A stretch of 52,029 bases of DNA from Bradyrhizobium frederickii (GCF_004570865.1 NZ_SPQS01000037.1:1-52029); one strand, 5' to 3'; counted from the stretch's first letter, positions 37,625-47,390 are shown. The notes: generated from the sequence alone by a model not told the origin. Numbers and translations are program-made.

Positions 37625-38400
37625 CACGGGCTCCCACGTTACACCAGATATCCGACGTCCTCGCATTTCTCAGCGTCAGTTCGCGAGTTGGATTATCAAG
37701 CCTGGCTTAAGTCCTTTAGCTGTATGGCGTAGCCCCATCGGACAGTCCGCTTCGTGCCTTGAAATCGAGCAAATGCCCCGAATTGCATCCGGGTCGGCTT
37801 TCGGGATTCGGCTACCCGTACATTCCTGCATTCAAGAAGCACAACGCAAAATCGACGAATTCACTCCGCTCGACAGCGTCGAGGACTACCTCCAATTCGA
37901 AAGGATCACGGAAGCTTTTGGTTGATGCTGGATCCATACGCGTCGGCATCGATCACTTTGCCGTGCGCCACGAAAGTCTTGCCGGGGCCAGGCACGAAGA
38001 CAGGCTAAGCGCAATTTCCAGGGCTACACTGGTGATTGCGCGGATTGATCTCGGCGCCAGCGCGATCGAGCGCATCCAACAAGGGCTTGACGGGAACGCT
38101 ATCTCGGCAAAGGACTGCCTTGCTCGTATCGCCGGGGATCGGCTCACCGCCGGGAAGGGCTGTTTGCTGAGGCAGGAGGATCGCTTCCGTGCCGAGATCA
38201 CGATCGACTCATGTGCGTCATGGCAGTCGATCTCTTGGAGGCATTCCGTCGTTACGCTCTGGATCGAAGTTCGCCACCGTCGATCGTTCTCGAATCGACA
38301 GCCTTATCACGGATGGCGTCGTGGTGATTGAGATCGTCTGCTCTCCATCGTTGATGGCGCAGAGTTCCTGGCCCGGAGCGTCGCCTCGGCGTCCGACGCT
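37625..38400 (+). pseudogene. hemN: Oxygen-independent coproporphyrinogen III oxidase (HemN), deleted and frameshifted
   Basis: N-terminal residues LPRYTRYPTSSHFSASVREL, DYQAWLKSF match the start of HemN. After about 37735 the sequence jumps to GFGYPYIPAFKKHNAKID, EFTPLDSVEDYLQFER, IRVGIDHFAV, NFQGYTGD, IDLGASAIERIQQGLDGNAI and RLMCVMAVDLLEAFRRY, then SLITDGVVVIE. The radical-SAM CxxxCxC cluster and about 200 residues are missing through an internal deletion, and the rest changes frame several times. The living gene would make protoporphyrinogen precursors without oxygen and is usually under FixK/FNR control in bradyrhizobia. Confidence 0.8.
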
Positions 38401-38810
38401 CATCTTCCGCCGCGCGGGGCTACACATAGCGGGGCGGTCTAACTCTGTGCGCCGACCCGAGTCGGGTCAGATCCGAAATCGCTCAGTTAACTGGCCTATA
38501 TTGGGGCAGGACCACGCTCACGGCTCAGGAGCACCCTATCGGCACCGCCGCATCTTCAAGCTCGTGACATCCTCCGCGTGGTCCGGTCTCAGACTCTCAC
38601 CAGAGGCTCAAGCCGAAACCCGACTATGGGATGGAAACGGTGGACCAAGGACTGCCCCTTAGGCCAGGTTCAAATCAATAGCAACCGCTCATGCATTGCC
38701 TATGCTTACGAGATCCTTGGAGCCGGGTTTGCCGTATCGTCTCGCCGGTGTCCGTGCGGTTTCGAAGCAGGAAAGCGCACCGAGTTTGCGGTGGGTGCCC
38801 TGCGGTGACC
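38401..38810. other. Unassigned stretch left of the IS256 element
   Basis: No family signature on either strand. The base composition is similar to its neighbours. The target site of the IS256 element lies at its right end. Confidence 0.35.
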
Positions 38811-38818
38811 GCCCCGCA
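38811..38818 (+). repeat. 8-bp target site duplication, left copy
   Basis: GCCCCGCA directly precedes the left inverted repeat and recurs exactly at 40237-40244 after the right inverted repeat. This is the size of duplication that IS256-family elements make. Confidence 0.9.
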
Positions 38819-40236
38819 GGGGATGTCCCGGGTTCTGTTGAATTTCTGAGGAGGTCGGCGTTGCCCACCTTGAGCCGGTAGGCTCGGGGTGCTGATTCCA
38901 CAAAGGAGAGCAACGCCATGACGAGAGATATCACACCGGCTGGTTCGCCGGCGACTGGGGTTGTGGACGAAGCGTTTGCGGAAGTGCGGGCGAGCTTCGA
39001 TCGGTTCTGCCTTGCGGCGGGGATCGAGGCGCTCGGCACGATGATGGAGGCGGATGTGACGGCGGCCTGCGGGCCGCGCCACGGTCGCGATGCGGCGCGG
39101 CGGGCGCACCGTTGGGGCCGAACGCGAGGACGGATCGGTTTCCACGGCGGCAAGATTGAGGTCGAGCGGCCCCGGGTCCGGGGCGTGGACGGCCGCGAGA
39201 TCACGATCCCGAGCAGGGAAACGGCAGCGCAGGAGGACTGGCTCGGTCGCTGGGCGATGAACCTGATGCTGATCAACGTGTCGACGCGCCGGTTCGGCCG
39301 CGCCGTCCGACTGCCCGAGGGGGACGTGCCGGCACCGCCCGGATCTGGGATTTCGAAATCGGCGGTCTCGCGGAGGTTCGTTGCGCTGTCGGCGGCGCGG
39401 CTGGCCGACTTCATGGCTGCCGATCTGTCCACGCTCGACCTTCTGGTGGTCCAAATCGACGGGCTGCATCTCGACGACGATCTCGTGCTAGTCGCCGCGA
39501 TCGGGGTTGACGGCGAAGGCAACAAGCATCCGCTGGCGCTGGTGGAAGGGGCAACCGAGAATGCCGCAACGGTTCAGGCCCTGCTGGACAACCTGGTCTC
39601 GCGCGGGCTCGACCCGACGGTGCCAAGACTGTTCATCGCCGACGGCGCGAAGGCGCTGTCGAAGGCGATCCGCCGCACCTTCGGTCCGGCCGCAGCGATC
39701 CAGCGCTGCCAGATCCACAAGGCGCGCAACATCATGGAACGCCTGCCGAAAGAGCATCATGCGGCCACCATGCGCCAGGCCTGGGAGCTCGATGACGCCG
39801 ACAAGCGAAAAATTGATCCGCAATCTCGCGCGTCGACTCGACCAGCAATGGCCCGGCGTAGCGGCCAGCATCCTCGAAGGCCTCGACGAAATCCTGACTG
39901 TCGTCCGGTTGAAGTTGCCGAAGGAGCTTCGTCGATCGCTCGCCTGTACCAACATCGCCGAGAACATGATGGGCACCATTCGCCGCGTCACGCGCAACGT
40001 CAAACGCTGGCGGGATGCCGGTATGGCCTTGCGATGGGTCGCGGCCGGCATGATCGAGGCTAACAAGGGCTTCCGACGATTGAAGGCGCATAACCAATTG
40101 TCGGTTCTGCGTGCGGCTCTTCAAGCTCGCCACAATCGCATGACGATCAACCCCGTTGCCCACGTCACGAGGGCCGCGTAACATTCATTCCGGCAACGTC
40201 GGCCCGACCTAGTTCAACAGCGATCGGGACATCCCC
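38819..40236 (+). mobile_element. IS256-family insertion sequence with intact ends
   Basis: The 1418-bp element ends in inverted repeats of about 24 bases: GGGGATGTCCCG plus GGTTCTGTTGAA at 38819-38842, and TTCAACAGCGATCGGGACAT plus CCCC at 40213-40236, agreeing at about 21 of 24 positions. Both sides carry the same 8-base duplication. Perfect flanks show a fairly recent insertion, and no later rearrangement at the ends. The transposase inside has one frame break. Confidence 0.92.
38918..40181 (+). pseudogene. IS256-family (mutator-type) transposase, one frameshift
   Basis: From ATG 38918 the protein reads GIEALGTMMEADVTAACGPR, GGKIEVERPRVRGVDGREI, LVVQIDGLHLDDDLVLVAAI, PRLFIADGAKALSKAIRRTF, IQRCQIHKARNIMERLP. 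Near 39805 the frame moves, and it continues LIRNLARRLDQQWPGVAASI, RRSLACTNIAENMMGTIRRV and RWVAAGMIEANKGFRRLKAH. The DDE acids in QIDGLH, IADGAKA and the NIAENM segment are all visible. The frameshift separates the last catalytic Glu from the rest, so the copy is probably inactive unless the ribosome slips. Confidence 0.88.
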
Positions 40237-40244
40237 GCCCCGCA
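40237..40244 (+). repeat. 8-bp target site duplication, right copy
   Basis: GCCCCGCA directly follows the right inverted repeat of the IS256 element and matches the left copy at 38811-38818 exactly. Confidence 0.9.
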
Positions 40245-40418
40245 TCACTGCCCCTCGTTGCCGTGTAGTCGTTCCCGACGCGCTCATGAGCGACAAACCT
40301 TGGTGTAGATATATAAACCTCAGACTATACAGTGGCATACCACGGCATAATTGAGCTACGCTGAGCTTGTGCTTCAACTCGGCTCAGCGATGCGTCAGTG
40401 TCGCTCCTCCAGACTTTC

Positions 40419-40453
40419 GCCCGGCCCGCCTAGGCGGGACCGGGCATTTTTTC
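40419..40453 (+). terminator. Rho-independent terminator
   Basis: GCCCGGCCCGCC at 40419-40430, a two-base loop, GGCGGGACCGGGC to 40445, then ATTTTTT. It stops plus-strand transcription coming from the IS256 side, facing the end of metE at 40524. The gene it served on the plus strand is no longer recognisable. Confidence 0.8.
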
Positions 40454-40523
40454 TGTTCCCAGTGCTACCTCCATTATCGGGCGCGCAAATGACCACCTCG
40501 ATGAGAAGAGACCCAAGCCCGGA

Positions 40524-42869
40524 TCAACGGCCTGGCGGATCGAATGCAGCGCGTAGCTCGCGGGCGGCAGCGACCATGTTCGCTAGCGCCGGCCGGACCT
40601 CTTCCCAGTTGCGCGTCTTCAGCCCGCAGTCCGGATTGACCCAGAGCTGCGAGTCGTGCAGCCGCGTCAGAGCCAACGCCATCAGCTCCTTCATTTCGCC
40701 CGTCTCCGGAACGCGTGGAGAGTGGATGTCGTACACGCCCGGCCCGATCTGATTTGGGTATTCGTAGTTCCTAAACGCGTCGAGTAGTTCCATTTTCGAG
40801 CGCGACGTCTCGATCGAGATTACATCCGCGTCCATTGCAGCGATCGCACCGATGATGTCGTTGAACTCCGAGTAGCACATATGTGTATGAATTTGCGTTT
40901 GATCAGCGACGCCCGATGAGCAGATCCGGAAGCAATCCACGGCCCAGTCGAGATAAGCCGTCCACTCCGATCGACGCAACGGCAATCCTTCTCGAAGTGC
41001 AGCTTCGTCGATCTGGATCATGGTCGCACCAGCATTCTCGAGATCGCGGACTTCGTCTCGGATCGCGAGCGCAATCTGGCGGCAGGCCTCGCTTCTGGGA
41101 ATATCATCGCGAACAAAGGACCAGTTCAAGATCGTCACCGGACCGGTCAACATCGCCTTCATCGGCTTCTTCGTTAATGATTGCGCGTAGCGCCACCAGT
41201 CCACGGTAATAGGCTTCGAGCGCACTACATCGCCAAACAGGATCGGTGGCCTGACGCAGCGCGAGCCGTAGGACTGCACCCATCCGCTCCTGGTAAATGC
41301 GAAGCCGGCAAGTTGCTCGCCGAAGTACTGCACCATGTCATTGCGCTCGAACTCGCCGTGCACGAGGACGTCGAGACCGATGTCCTCCTGCCAACGTACG
41401 GCGCGCGCAGTCTCCTCCTTGAGGAACCTGTCGTATTGCTCGTCACTTATCGCGCCCCGCGCATGCGCCGCACGCGCATTCCGGACCTCTGTGGTCTGCG
41501 GGAACGATCCGATCGTCGTGGTAGGGAAAGCCGGCAGTCCGAAACGATCGCTTTGGATCTCTGCACGACGGGCAAATGGGCTCGCGCGCCGACGCATGGT
41601 CTGATCGATCGCTTTCATCCGGACAGCGACATTAGCATCACGGATTTTTGGCGAAGTCCGGCGAACAGTCGCGGTACATTCCGACTGGGCAAGAGCTGGC
41701 GCAACATTCTGGTCGCCTGCGAGTGCCCGCGCCAGGATCGCAAGCTCCCGCATCTTCTGGACCGCGAAAGCAAGCCAGCTCTTGACGTCGGAAACGAGCC
41801 CGGTTTCAAGTTCAACATCGACCGGCACATGAAGCAGCGAGCAGGATGGGGCAATCTGTACACGGTCCTTGCCGAGCTTCGCAATCGCGGGTTCGAGCCG
41901 CTGGCGCAGCGAGGACAAATTCGACCGCCATACATTCCGGCCGTCGACGACACCGAGCGACATGACGAGATCACTTCGGCCGCCAGCGATGATCTGGTCC
42001 AACAACTGTGGCGCTCGAACTAGGTCGAGGTGTAGTCCGGCAACTGGCAGGCTCAACGCGGTGTTCAGATTGTCCCCGAGGTCGCCGAAATAGCTGGCAA
42101 CTAAGATCTTGATGGCCGGCACCTCCTTGGCGAGCCGATCATAGGCATGTCGCAAAGATTGCCGCGCCCTCTCATCCAGATCAAGAACCAGGCAGGGCTC
42201 GTCGAACTGAACCCAATTTGCTCCACGTTTGGCCAATTCCTGCAGAACTTCGATATAGGCCGGTAACAGTTCATCCAGTAGTGAGAGTGGCTGGAACGCA
42301 GGATCGGGACTCTTGCCGAGCTTTAGGAATGTGACCGGCCCGATCAGGACAGGGCGGGTCTGAAAGCCAAGGGCCTTGGCTTCCTCATACTCCTCGATCG
42401 GCTTGCGAGAGCATAGCCTGAAAGTCTGTCCTCTGCGAAACTCGGGGACCATGTAGTGGTAGTTGGTATCGAACCACTTGGTCATCTCCTGCGGGGGTGC
42501 GCCAAATCCGCGCGGTCCGTGACCGCAACTCGCATCCCGATCGTCGCATTGTGATCCGCGGGCCATGGCGAAGTACGTCTTCAGCGAAACGGATTCGGCT
42601 TTTGAGGCGTAGATCTCCGGGATGGCGCCAACCATGACACTTGTGTCGAGCACCTGATCATACAGCGAGAAATCGTTTGATGGAATGACCGTGACGCCGA
42701 TAGATTTCTGACGAGCCCAGTTCGCGGCACGCAGGCCAGCTGCGTCCTCCAGCAACTGCTGTTCGCTGCTTTTTCCGGCCCAGTAGCTTTCTAGAGCGAG
42801 TTTGAGCTCGCGCCTTGGACCGATGCGTGGCGTTCCGAGCGTGGCAACGGGAAGGGAGAGAAGAGACAT
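40524..42869 (-). CDS. metE: Cobalamin-independent methionine synthase (MetE)
   Basis: The 781-residue cytoplasmic enzyme transfers the methyl group of methyl-tetrahydropteroyl-polyglutamate to homocysteine without B12. The N-terminal domain reads LPVATLGTPRIGPRRELKLA, then EMTKWFDTNYHYMVPEFRRG. The catalytic C-terminal domain has HTHMCYSEFNDI, SIETSRSKMELL and VNPDCGLKTR, giving the His, Cys, Glu and Cys zinc ligands. The start ATG 42869 fits family N-termini; the longer frame to 43082 runs back into the riboswitch and is unlikely. A cobalamin riboswitch sits about 120 bases upstream, so expression should fall when B12 is plentiful. It is isolated, with IS256 on one side. Confidence 0.93.
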   Translation of the reverse strand: MSLLSLPVATLGTPRIGPRRELKLALESYWAGKSSEQQLLEDAAGLRAANWARQKSIGVTVIPSNDFSLYDQVLDTSVMVGAIPEIYASKAESVSLKTYFAMARGSQCDDRDASCGHGPRGFGAPPQEMTKWFDTNYHYMVPEFRRGQTFRLCSRKPIEEYEEAKALGFQTRPVLIGPVTFLKLGKSPDPAFQPLSLLDELLPAYIEVLQELAKRGANWVQFDEPCLVLDLDERARQSLRHAYDRLAKEVPAIKILVASYFGDLGDNLNTALSLPVAGLHLDLVRAPQLLDQIIAGGRSDLVMSLGVVDGRNVWRSNLSSLRQRLEPAIAKLGKDRVQIAPSCSLLHVPVDVELETGLVSDVKSWLAFAVQKMRELAILARALAGDQNVAPALAQSECTATVRRTSPKIRDANVAVRMKAIDQTMRRRASPFARRAEIQSDRFGLPAFPTTTIGSFPQTTEVRNARAAHARGAISDEQYDRFLKEETARAVRWQEDIGLDVLVHGEFERNDMVQYFGEQLAGFAFTRSGWVQSYGSRCVRPPILFGDVVRSKPITVDWWRYAQSLTKKPMKAMLTGPVTILNWSFVRDDIPRSEACRQIALAIRDEVRDLENAGATMIQIDEAALREGLPLRRSEWTAYLDWAVDCFRICSSGVADQTQIHTHMCYSEFNDIIGAIAAMDADVISIETSRSKMELLDAFRNYEYPNQIGPGVYDIHSPRVPETGEMKELMALALTRLHDSQLWVNPDCGLKTRNWEEVRPALANMVAAARELRAAFDPPGR

Positions 42870-42987
42870 AGCGTTAACCCCGTGTTGGGGGCAGAAGGCC
42901 ATGGCGGACGCAGGCAGGGGAAGTCGCGCAGTGCGACGGCTGCTTGGCGCACCACCGGGACACCCCGCCCGTGGACGAATATATTGT

Positions 42988-43165
42988 CGGGGTAGGTCTC
43001 CTGGCTCGCGGGTCATCGCTGCTGTCCGGCCTTCCCGAAGCCGCGCAGGCTTCAGTGACATCGTTGGACAGCGGCTCGCCACTCACAGTTGCGGGGGCAG
43101 CGCCGGCATCTTCACCGGCTTCCCTCTTAGCTCCGGATCAAGTGCGACCGGAGAACCTCGACGAC
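42988..43165 (-). promoter_or_regulatory. Cobalamin (B12) riboswitch upstream of metE
   Basis: On the minus strand the sequence shows the landmarks of the class in order: GGGAAGCCGGTGAAGATGCC, then GGCGCTGCCCCCGCAACTGT, then GAAGCCTGCGCGGCTTCGG, and last GCCAGGAGACCTACC. These are the L5 core, the B12 box and the 3' closing strand. It ends about 120 bases before the metE ATG. CCCCAACACGGGG just ahead of the ATG (42877-42889) could form a small hairpin near the ribosome site. Repression of MetE by B12 is the expected outcome. Confidence 0.9.
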
Positions 43166-43169
43166 TTGG

Positions 43170-44143
43170 ATTATCGAGAAGACAAGTCTTCCGTCAACCT
43201 CTCAGATCATGTCTCAAGCTGGTGCTGCGACATCCGCTACGCGAATGGCCGCGCATCTTGATGCGTTGAGCCGATGTAAGCGCTCTCAAGTCAGCAATAT
43301 CGGAATGACGATCGCAGCTGCCTGCGGGCCGCACGCCAGATCGGTGGAAGGGACAAATGCGGCTTGCCCGGTCGGGACTGCTGCCTCGAGCAGAACGCAT
43401 CTCCGGCTTCTCAGCGCTTCTTTGAGCAAGTCCACCATCCAGCCACCTTCTCGGCCAACAGGATCCGTGTTGAACAGGCCCAAGCTGGCGAAGCCAGCAA
43501 CATACCCGGCCAGCACGTTGATGTGCGGTTCAGCAAGACTCCAAATGTTCGGCGGTAAAGATCGGTTTCGCCTCGTCGCCATCGAGTGCAAAGCGCTCCT
43601 AACTGAGGCTATTCTCGAAGCGCCGCATGTCGCGATAGGAGCGGCAGACGCACCATGGCCGATGGCCGCAAATGGCCAAACGCATGGCAGAGATCGAAAG
43701 CCACATTCTGGCAACGATGCCGAACCAAACGGTTCAATAGCGGCAAACAATTCTCATCAGGAGCTTGGTACCGAGGTGTTCCGCTGCGCCATCGAACGAT
43801 CCGGTGCGGGACGAGGATGCATAAGCCGGGCTGGATAGCGCTGAACGGAAACATCGAGACATTGACCAGTCGGAAAGTCGACAAAGAGGACACAAAAGCG
43901 GTGCGAATTGCCGTCTATTACCTGGCACGAAGAATGCAAGTCTTCGGCATGCCCAGTCTCCTCCTGCTGGGCATGTCCAGCACAGCAACTTGAGGCTGTC
44001 GCCGGCAGTGAAGTTAGTGGCGCGTGACATAGAGGGGAGCGCCTGCTCGCATGGGACACCATCGGTCTCCCCGTCGCGTCGCCGCTAACTTCTTGCGCTC
44101 GCGCATAACAAGTCGAAGGTTGCCCGCTTTGAATGACGTGTGG
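43170..44143. other. Unassigned stretch between metE riboswitch and secreted protein
   Basis: Minus-strand ORF 43286-43750 and its upstream partner 43609-43893 together look partly coding (GYVAGFASLGLFNTDPVGRE, WMVDLLKEALRSRRCVLLE), but no family was recognised. The plus-strand ORF 43209-43838 is probably its shadow. The metE promoter must lie near 43170-43260. Confidence 0.35.
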
Positions 44144-44167
44144 ATGACACCAAATAGGCCGGCAGTT

Positions 44168-44935
44168 ATGAGAACAGTGTCTAGAAGACGCGCGTTATGG
44201 TTTTGTCTCGGTCGACCCCTGATCTGCCTGGTCGGGCTGGCTGCGATGAGCAACAGTGTTCGCGCCATCGAGAGCCCCCATATCGAAAGATTCAAGTCAA
44301 CGTGGCGAGCGCAAGACGGTGAGACAATAGAACAAATTATCTCCAACGTCTCGAAGGTGGCACAGTTCGTCCCTCGAATGTGGGGCGTCGCTGAACTCGA
44401 CGAAAACGACTATGTTTTCGTTTTGTGGACCAGACACCCTGACGATATATTAGACGAACCGTACTTTATCACCTGGAGGATCGCGCTCGACGGCACGTTT
44501 CAACTTGCGTCGACCTATGCAAAGCCGATCGAATTGGGCTGGCACGCCCTAGCACTCTCGTTGATCGCCACTGAAGTCAAGGAGAGTGAAAGGGACGCAA
44601 ATCTTGGCTTTCTGCATGATCCGAGCAACTTCAACTTTGTGACGACCACGCAAGGCCGCCTCGGCGATCTTCTGCGGCAGGGCCGCTGCACTATCGTTGA
44701 ACCTGTTGAAGTGGACTACTTGCCGAAGCAGAAGGACAAGCCGACCGAGAAGGGTGATCTGTGGCGCGCTTTGCTTTTGGTGAACTGTGATATCCCAGGA
44801 CCCCGTTTTTTTACACACAACGGGGTCATCACTTTCGAGAAGAGCGAAGGGCAAGATTGGGAGCCGCAATCCCCCTTTGCCAAGCGTATCGCGGCCTTTC
44901 CTCCTGGCTCCTGGTTCGCTCGCATGGAGCCATAG
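44168..44935 (+). CDS. Secreted or periplasmic hypothetical protein
   Basis: The 255-residue protein starts with a signal-peptide-like segment: basic residues RTVSRRR, then the hydrophobic LWFCLGRPLICLVGLAAMS, and a likely cleavage after NSVRA near residue 34. The mature part is mixed, with MWGVAELDENDYVFVLWTRH, PYFITWRIALDGTFQLASTY and GHT-like charged stretches; no family motif was found. The start is not certain: ATG 44144 and ATG 44051 are in frame upstream, but only 44168 puts the basic and hydrophobic segments at the N-terminus. It is intact, with base use like real genes, and stands alone. Confidence 0.65.
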   Translation: MRTVSRRRALWFCLGRPLICLVGLAAMSNSVRAIESPHIERFKSTWRAQDGETIEQIISNVSKVAQFVPRMWGVAELDENDYVFVLWTRHPDDILDEPYFITWRIALDGTFQLASTYAKPIELGWHALALSLIATEVKESERDANLGFLHDPSNFNFVTTTQGRLGDLLRQGRCTIVEPVEVDYLPKQKDKPTEKGDLWRALLLVNCDIPGPRFFTHNGVITFEKSEGQDWEPQSPFAKRIAAFPPGSWFARMEP

Positions 44936-45879
44936 GAGCGGGAATAGTAAGAGAGGAGCGAAAGCGCGCTTGGTAAACGGTCGGGCAGAGCAAGATCGCG
45001 CCGCAGCTTATTTACCGCCGATCGCCTCAGAGCAACTGCAAGACATTCAGCTCGAAAGTCTCGGTGCTTACGCCTTCGCAGCAGTCGCGAGCCTTTCCCG
45101 CAGCCCTCAGCCCGTCAGGAAAAATCGGGCAGCACGATTACTCGGGTGTTTTGCTAGGAGTTGGCCGCAGCGGCGCGTGCCAGCTAGCGAAATTTTGCCC
45201 CGACTCAGTGAGAGGATAACAATCTGCCGGGGAACCAGCCCTCCATGCTACTCCTCAAGGGACGGGACATGGAGAAGCCTCGGGCCCGATCCGGCGTGCA
45301 CGCGGCGCATCGCGCCCGGGCTGGTGAGCATGCCGATACCGAGGCGGCACGATCGAATGCTGCGACGAAACTCTAAAAGGGTAACGGGGCAGTGTTAGCG
45401 GGCCCGCATGCCCGCTGAGCACCGGCGAGGGCCCTCGGCGAGGAGCCCCGGAGCCGTGCGCGAGGCATCGAGGACCGAACTGAGTCAGGTCGCCCACGGT
45501 CGCGAGCACGGTAAATTGCGCTGTTGGTACTGTCCGGAGATCGGAACGGGTCTGAAACTCCAGCAGGCAAGCCGAACCCGACTGGTTCGCGGTCGAGGTC
45601 CACTTCAGTCGTTCTCCTTCCGCCGTGTCCGATTGATGACGCGTTGTGCCTGGAATCAGACACGGGAGGCGCGAACATTCACCCCGGCGCGGCACGGGCC
45701 AAGTGATCTCGCTCGATTCAGACACAGCCGGCAGACCATAATTGATGGCACATCGATTGCTGGGGACATGCCAAAGAGCCGCAGGGGATCGCCGACCTCG
45801 CGGTTGCCAAATCAGGAATTCACCACGTGGTTCGAGCCGGCGGGGCACAAGTGTGACAAATCGTCCCTTGGAGGAGACA
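44936..45879. other. Unassigned stretch
   Basis: Nearly 1 kb with overlapping short ORFs on both strands (such as 45255-45848 on the minus strand), none with a recognisable family, ribosome site or consistent extent. No repeat or RNA gene seen. Confidence 0.35.
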
Positions 45880-46170
45880 TGGCAAAACCAGCGCTGTCGT
45901 CACCCGTTGGAGACATAGTGCAGCAGAGGTGGATCGATCTCGCCGCCGCATATCCGTTGCTTTGCCGGCTCCGCCTCAACGACAGCATCGACAGCCATAT
46001 CTCTGTCAGTCTTGCCGACCCTCAACACCTTTTCTTTGAGTCAATGCGTTCGGGGGTGGTTTGGACTGGCAACCGTGAGTAATCGCATCAAAGTCAATAT
46101 CAGCTGCGACAGTTTTGACGATCCCTGCCAACTGGCTATCAATCCGACTGGCTTCGCCGTGCGCGCGTAA
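45880..46170 (+). pseudogene. Class II aldolase/adducin-family protein, truncated
   Basis: ATG 45880 follows GGAGGAGAC and opens with a normal class II aldolase N-terminus: IVQQRWIDLAAAYPLLCRLR, then LNDSIDSHISVSLADPQHLF. The frame breaks near 46060. DDPCQLAINPTGFAVRA then follows and ends at the TAA near 46168, matching a later part of the family. Zinc-binding His residues and the rest of the protein are absent. It ends 54 bases before the monooxygenase gene, with which it may once have formed an operon. Confidence 0.7.
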
Positions 46171-46223
46171 TCAAATTCAATGAAGTGCGGCAGCGATCGG
46201 CTCAAGACACCGAGGACAGCTTT

Positions 46224-47390
46224 ATGAACGCTCCACCAGAGACGATCACTCCAGTAACCGACGTGACGGCTGCGACCTGGGATAATCTGTCGCCGCTGCT
46301 GGTTGATATCCGCGCGCGTCGAAAGGAATTCGCCCGAGCGCAGAAGATTCCAGACGAGATCATCGAGGGCTTCAAGCGGGTTGGCGTCTATCGAGCTTTG
46401 GTCGCCAAGCGATTCGGCGGCGAGGAGCGAACGCCGGCCGATTTTTGTCGCCTGATCGAGCGTATTTCCCAAGTCGACGGCTCCGCCGGTTGGGTCGCCA
46501 GCTTCGGCGATGGGGCTCGCTACCTCGCTGCTCTTCCGGAGGACACGCTTCACAAGGTATACGCGAATGGACCGGACGTGGTGTTGGCAGGTGCGCTTTT
46601 TCCGCTCCAGCCCGCCAGGCGGAGCACCGACGGGTTTGTCGTGAACGGCGTATGGCCATTCGCCAGCGGCTCACCGGGCGCAGATCTGATAGGCGTTGGG
46701 ATCACTGTGGAAGACGATCCGACCGGTGGCCTTGCGCGGGTAGCCGTGATACCGGCCGAGAAGGTGACAATCCGCCCCAATTGGGACGTCATCGGTCTGC
46801 AAGGCACCGGCAGCCACGACGTCGTTGTCAACGATGTCATTGTGCCGGAGGAATGGACCTTGATCCGCGGCGGTCCGCCGACACTCGACGCGCCGATCTA
46901 TCGTTATCCGTCCATGACTTTCGCTGCCCAGGCGCATGCGATTGTCGGCATCGGTATTGCACGCTCGGCGCTAGACGAGGTGATCGCGGAGGCCGGAAGC
47001 CGCACCTCAATCACAGGAGCGCCCGTCATGGCAGAGCGCGGCTATGTCCAACTGGAGATGGCCAGAGCCGAAGCCATGCTGCGTTCCGCCCGTTCCTTCT
47101 TCTATGAGGCCACCGAGGAGCTGTGGGAGGAAGCGATCAAGGATGCGGTAAACCCGCGCACCGCGACCCTGATGCGCCTCGCCGCGACAAACGCCGCGCG
47201 GCAAAGCGCTGAGGTCTGCAACATTGCCAGCGTTCTCGCTGGAAGTGCGTCGCTCTATACAACCAGCAATCTGGCGCGAGCGATGTGCGACAGCTTCGTG
47301 GTTGCCCAGCACGCAGCTTTAAACGAGGGAACCCTCCAGAGCGCCGGCCGACTCCTGCTCGGAAGTGCAGCACAGCCGGGATTTCCATGA
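46224..47390 (+). CDS. Flavin-dependent monooxygenase of the acyl-CoA dehydrogenase fold
   Basis: The 388-residue protein has the acyl-CoA dehydrogenase-like fold used by group D flavin monooxygenases (HsaA, IacA, DszC types). Seen segments are IPDEIIEGFKRVGVYRALVA, GSAGWVASFGDGARYLAALP, GFVVNGVWPFASGSPGADLI, WDVIGLQGTGSHDVVVNDVI and the C-terminal helical part AGSASLYTTSNLARAMCDSF. WPFASG and GLQGTGSHD are typical flavin-site stretches. It would hydroxylate an aromatic or heterocyclic substrate with reduced flavin from a separate reductase, which is not in view. The ATG has GAGGAC 7 bases upstream. Substrate unknown; indole-3-acetate-type catabolism is one candidate to test. Confidence 0.75.
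   Translation: MNAPPETITPVTDVTAATWDNLSPLLVDIRARRKEFARAQKIPDEIIEGFKRVGVYRALVAKRFGGEERTPADFCRLIERISQVDGSAGWVASFGDGARYLAALPEDTLHKVYANGPDVVLAGALFPLQPARRSTDGFVVNGVWPFASGSPGADLIGVGITVEDDPTGGLARVAVIPAEKVTIRPNWDVIGLQGTGSHDVVVNDVIVPEEWTLIRGGPPTLDAPIYRYPSMTFAAQAHAIVGIGIARSALDEVIAEAGSRTSITGAPVMAERGYVQLEMARAEAMLRSARSFFYEATEELWEEAIKDAVNPRTATLMRLAATNAARQSAEVCNIASVLAGSASLYTTSNLARAMCDSFVVAQHAALNEGTLQSAGRLLLGSAAQPGFP

Noticed and set aside
38675..39525. Minus-strand ORFs of 264 and 278 residues opposite the IS256 transposase
   Set aside because: Arg/Pro/Ser-rich shadows with no family features.
41181..42023. 280-residue plus-strand ORF opposite metE
   Set aside because: Shadow of metE; no start signal or family match.
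42870..43082. Upstream extension of metE to codon at 43082
   Set aside because: It runs into the cobalamin riboswitch, and family proteins begin near ATG 42869.
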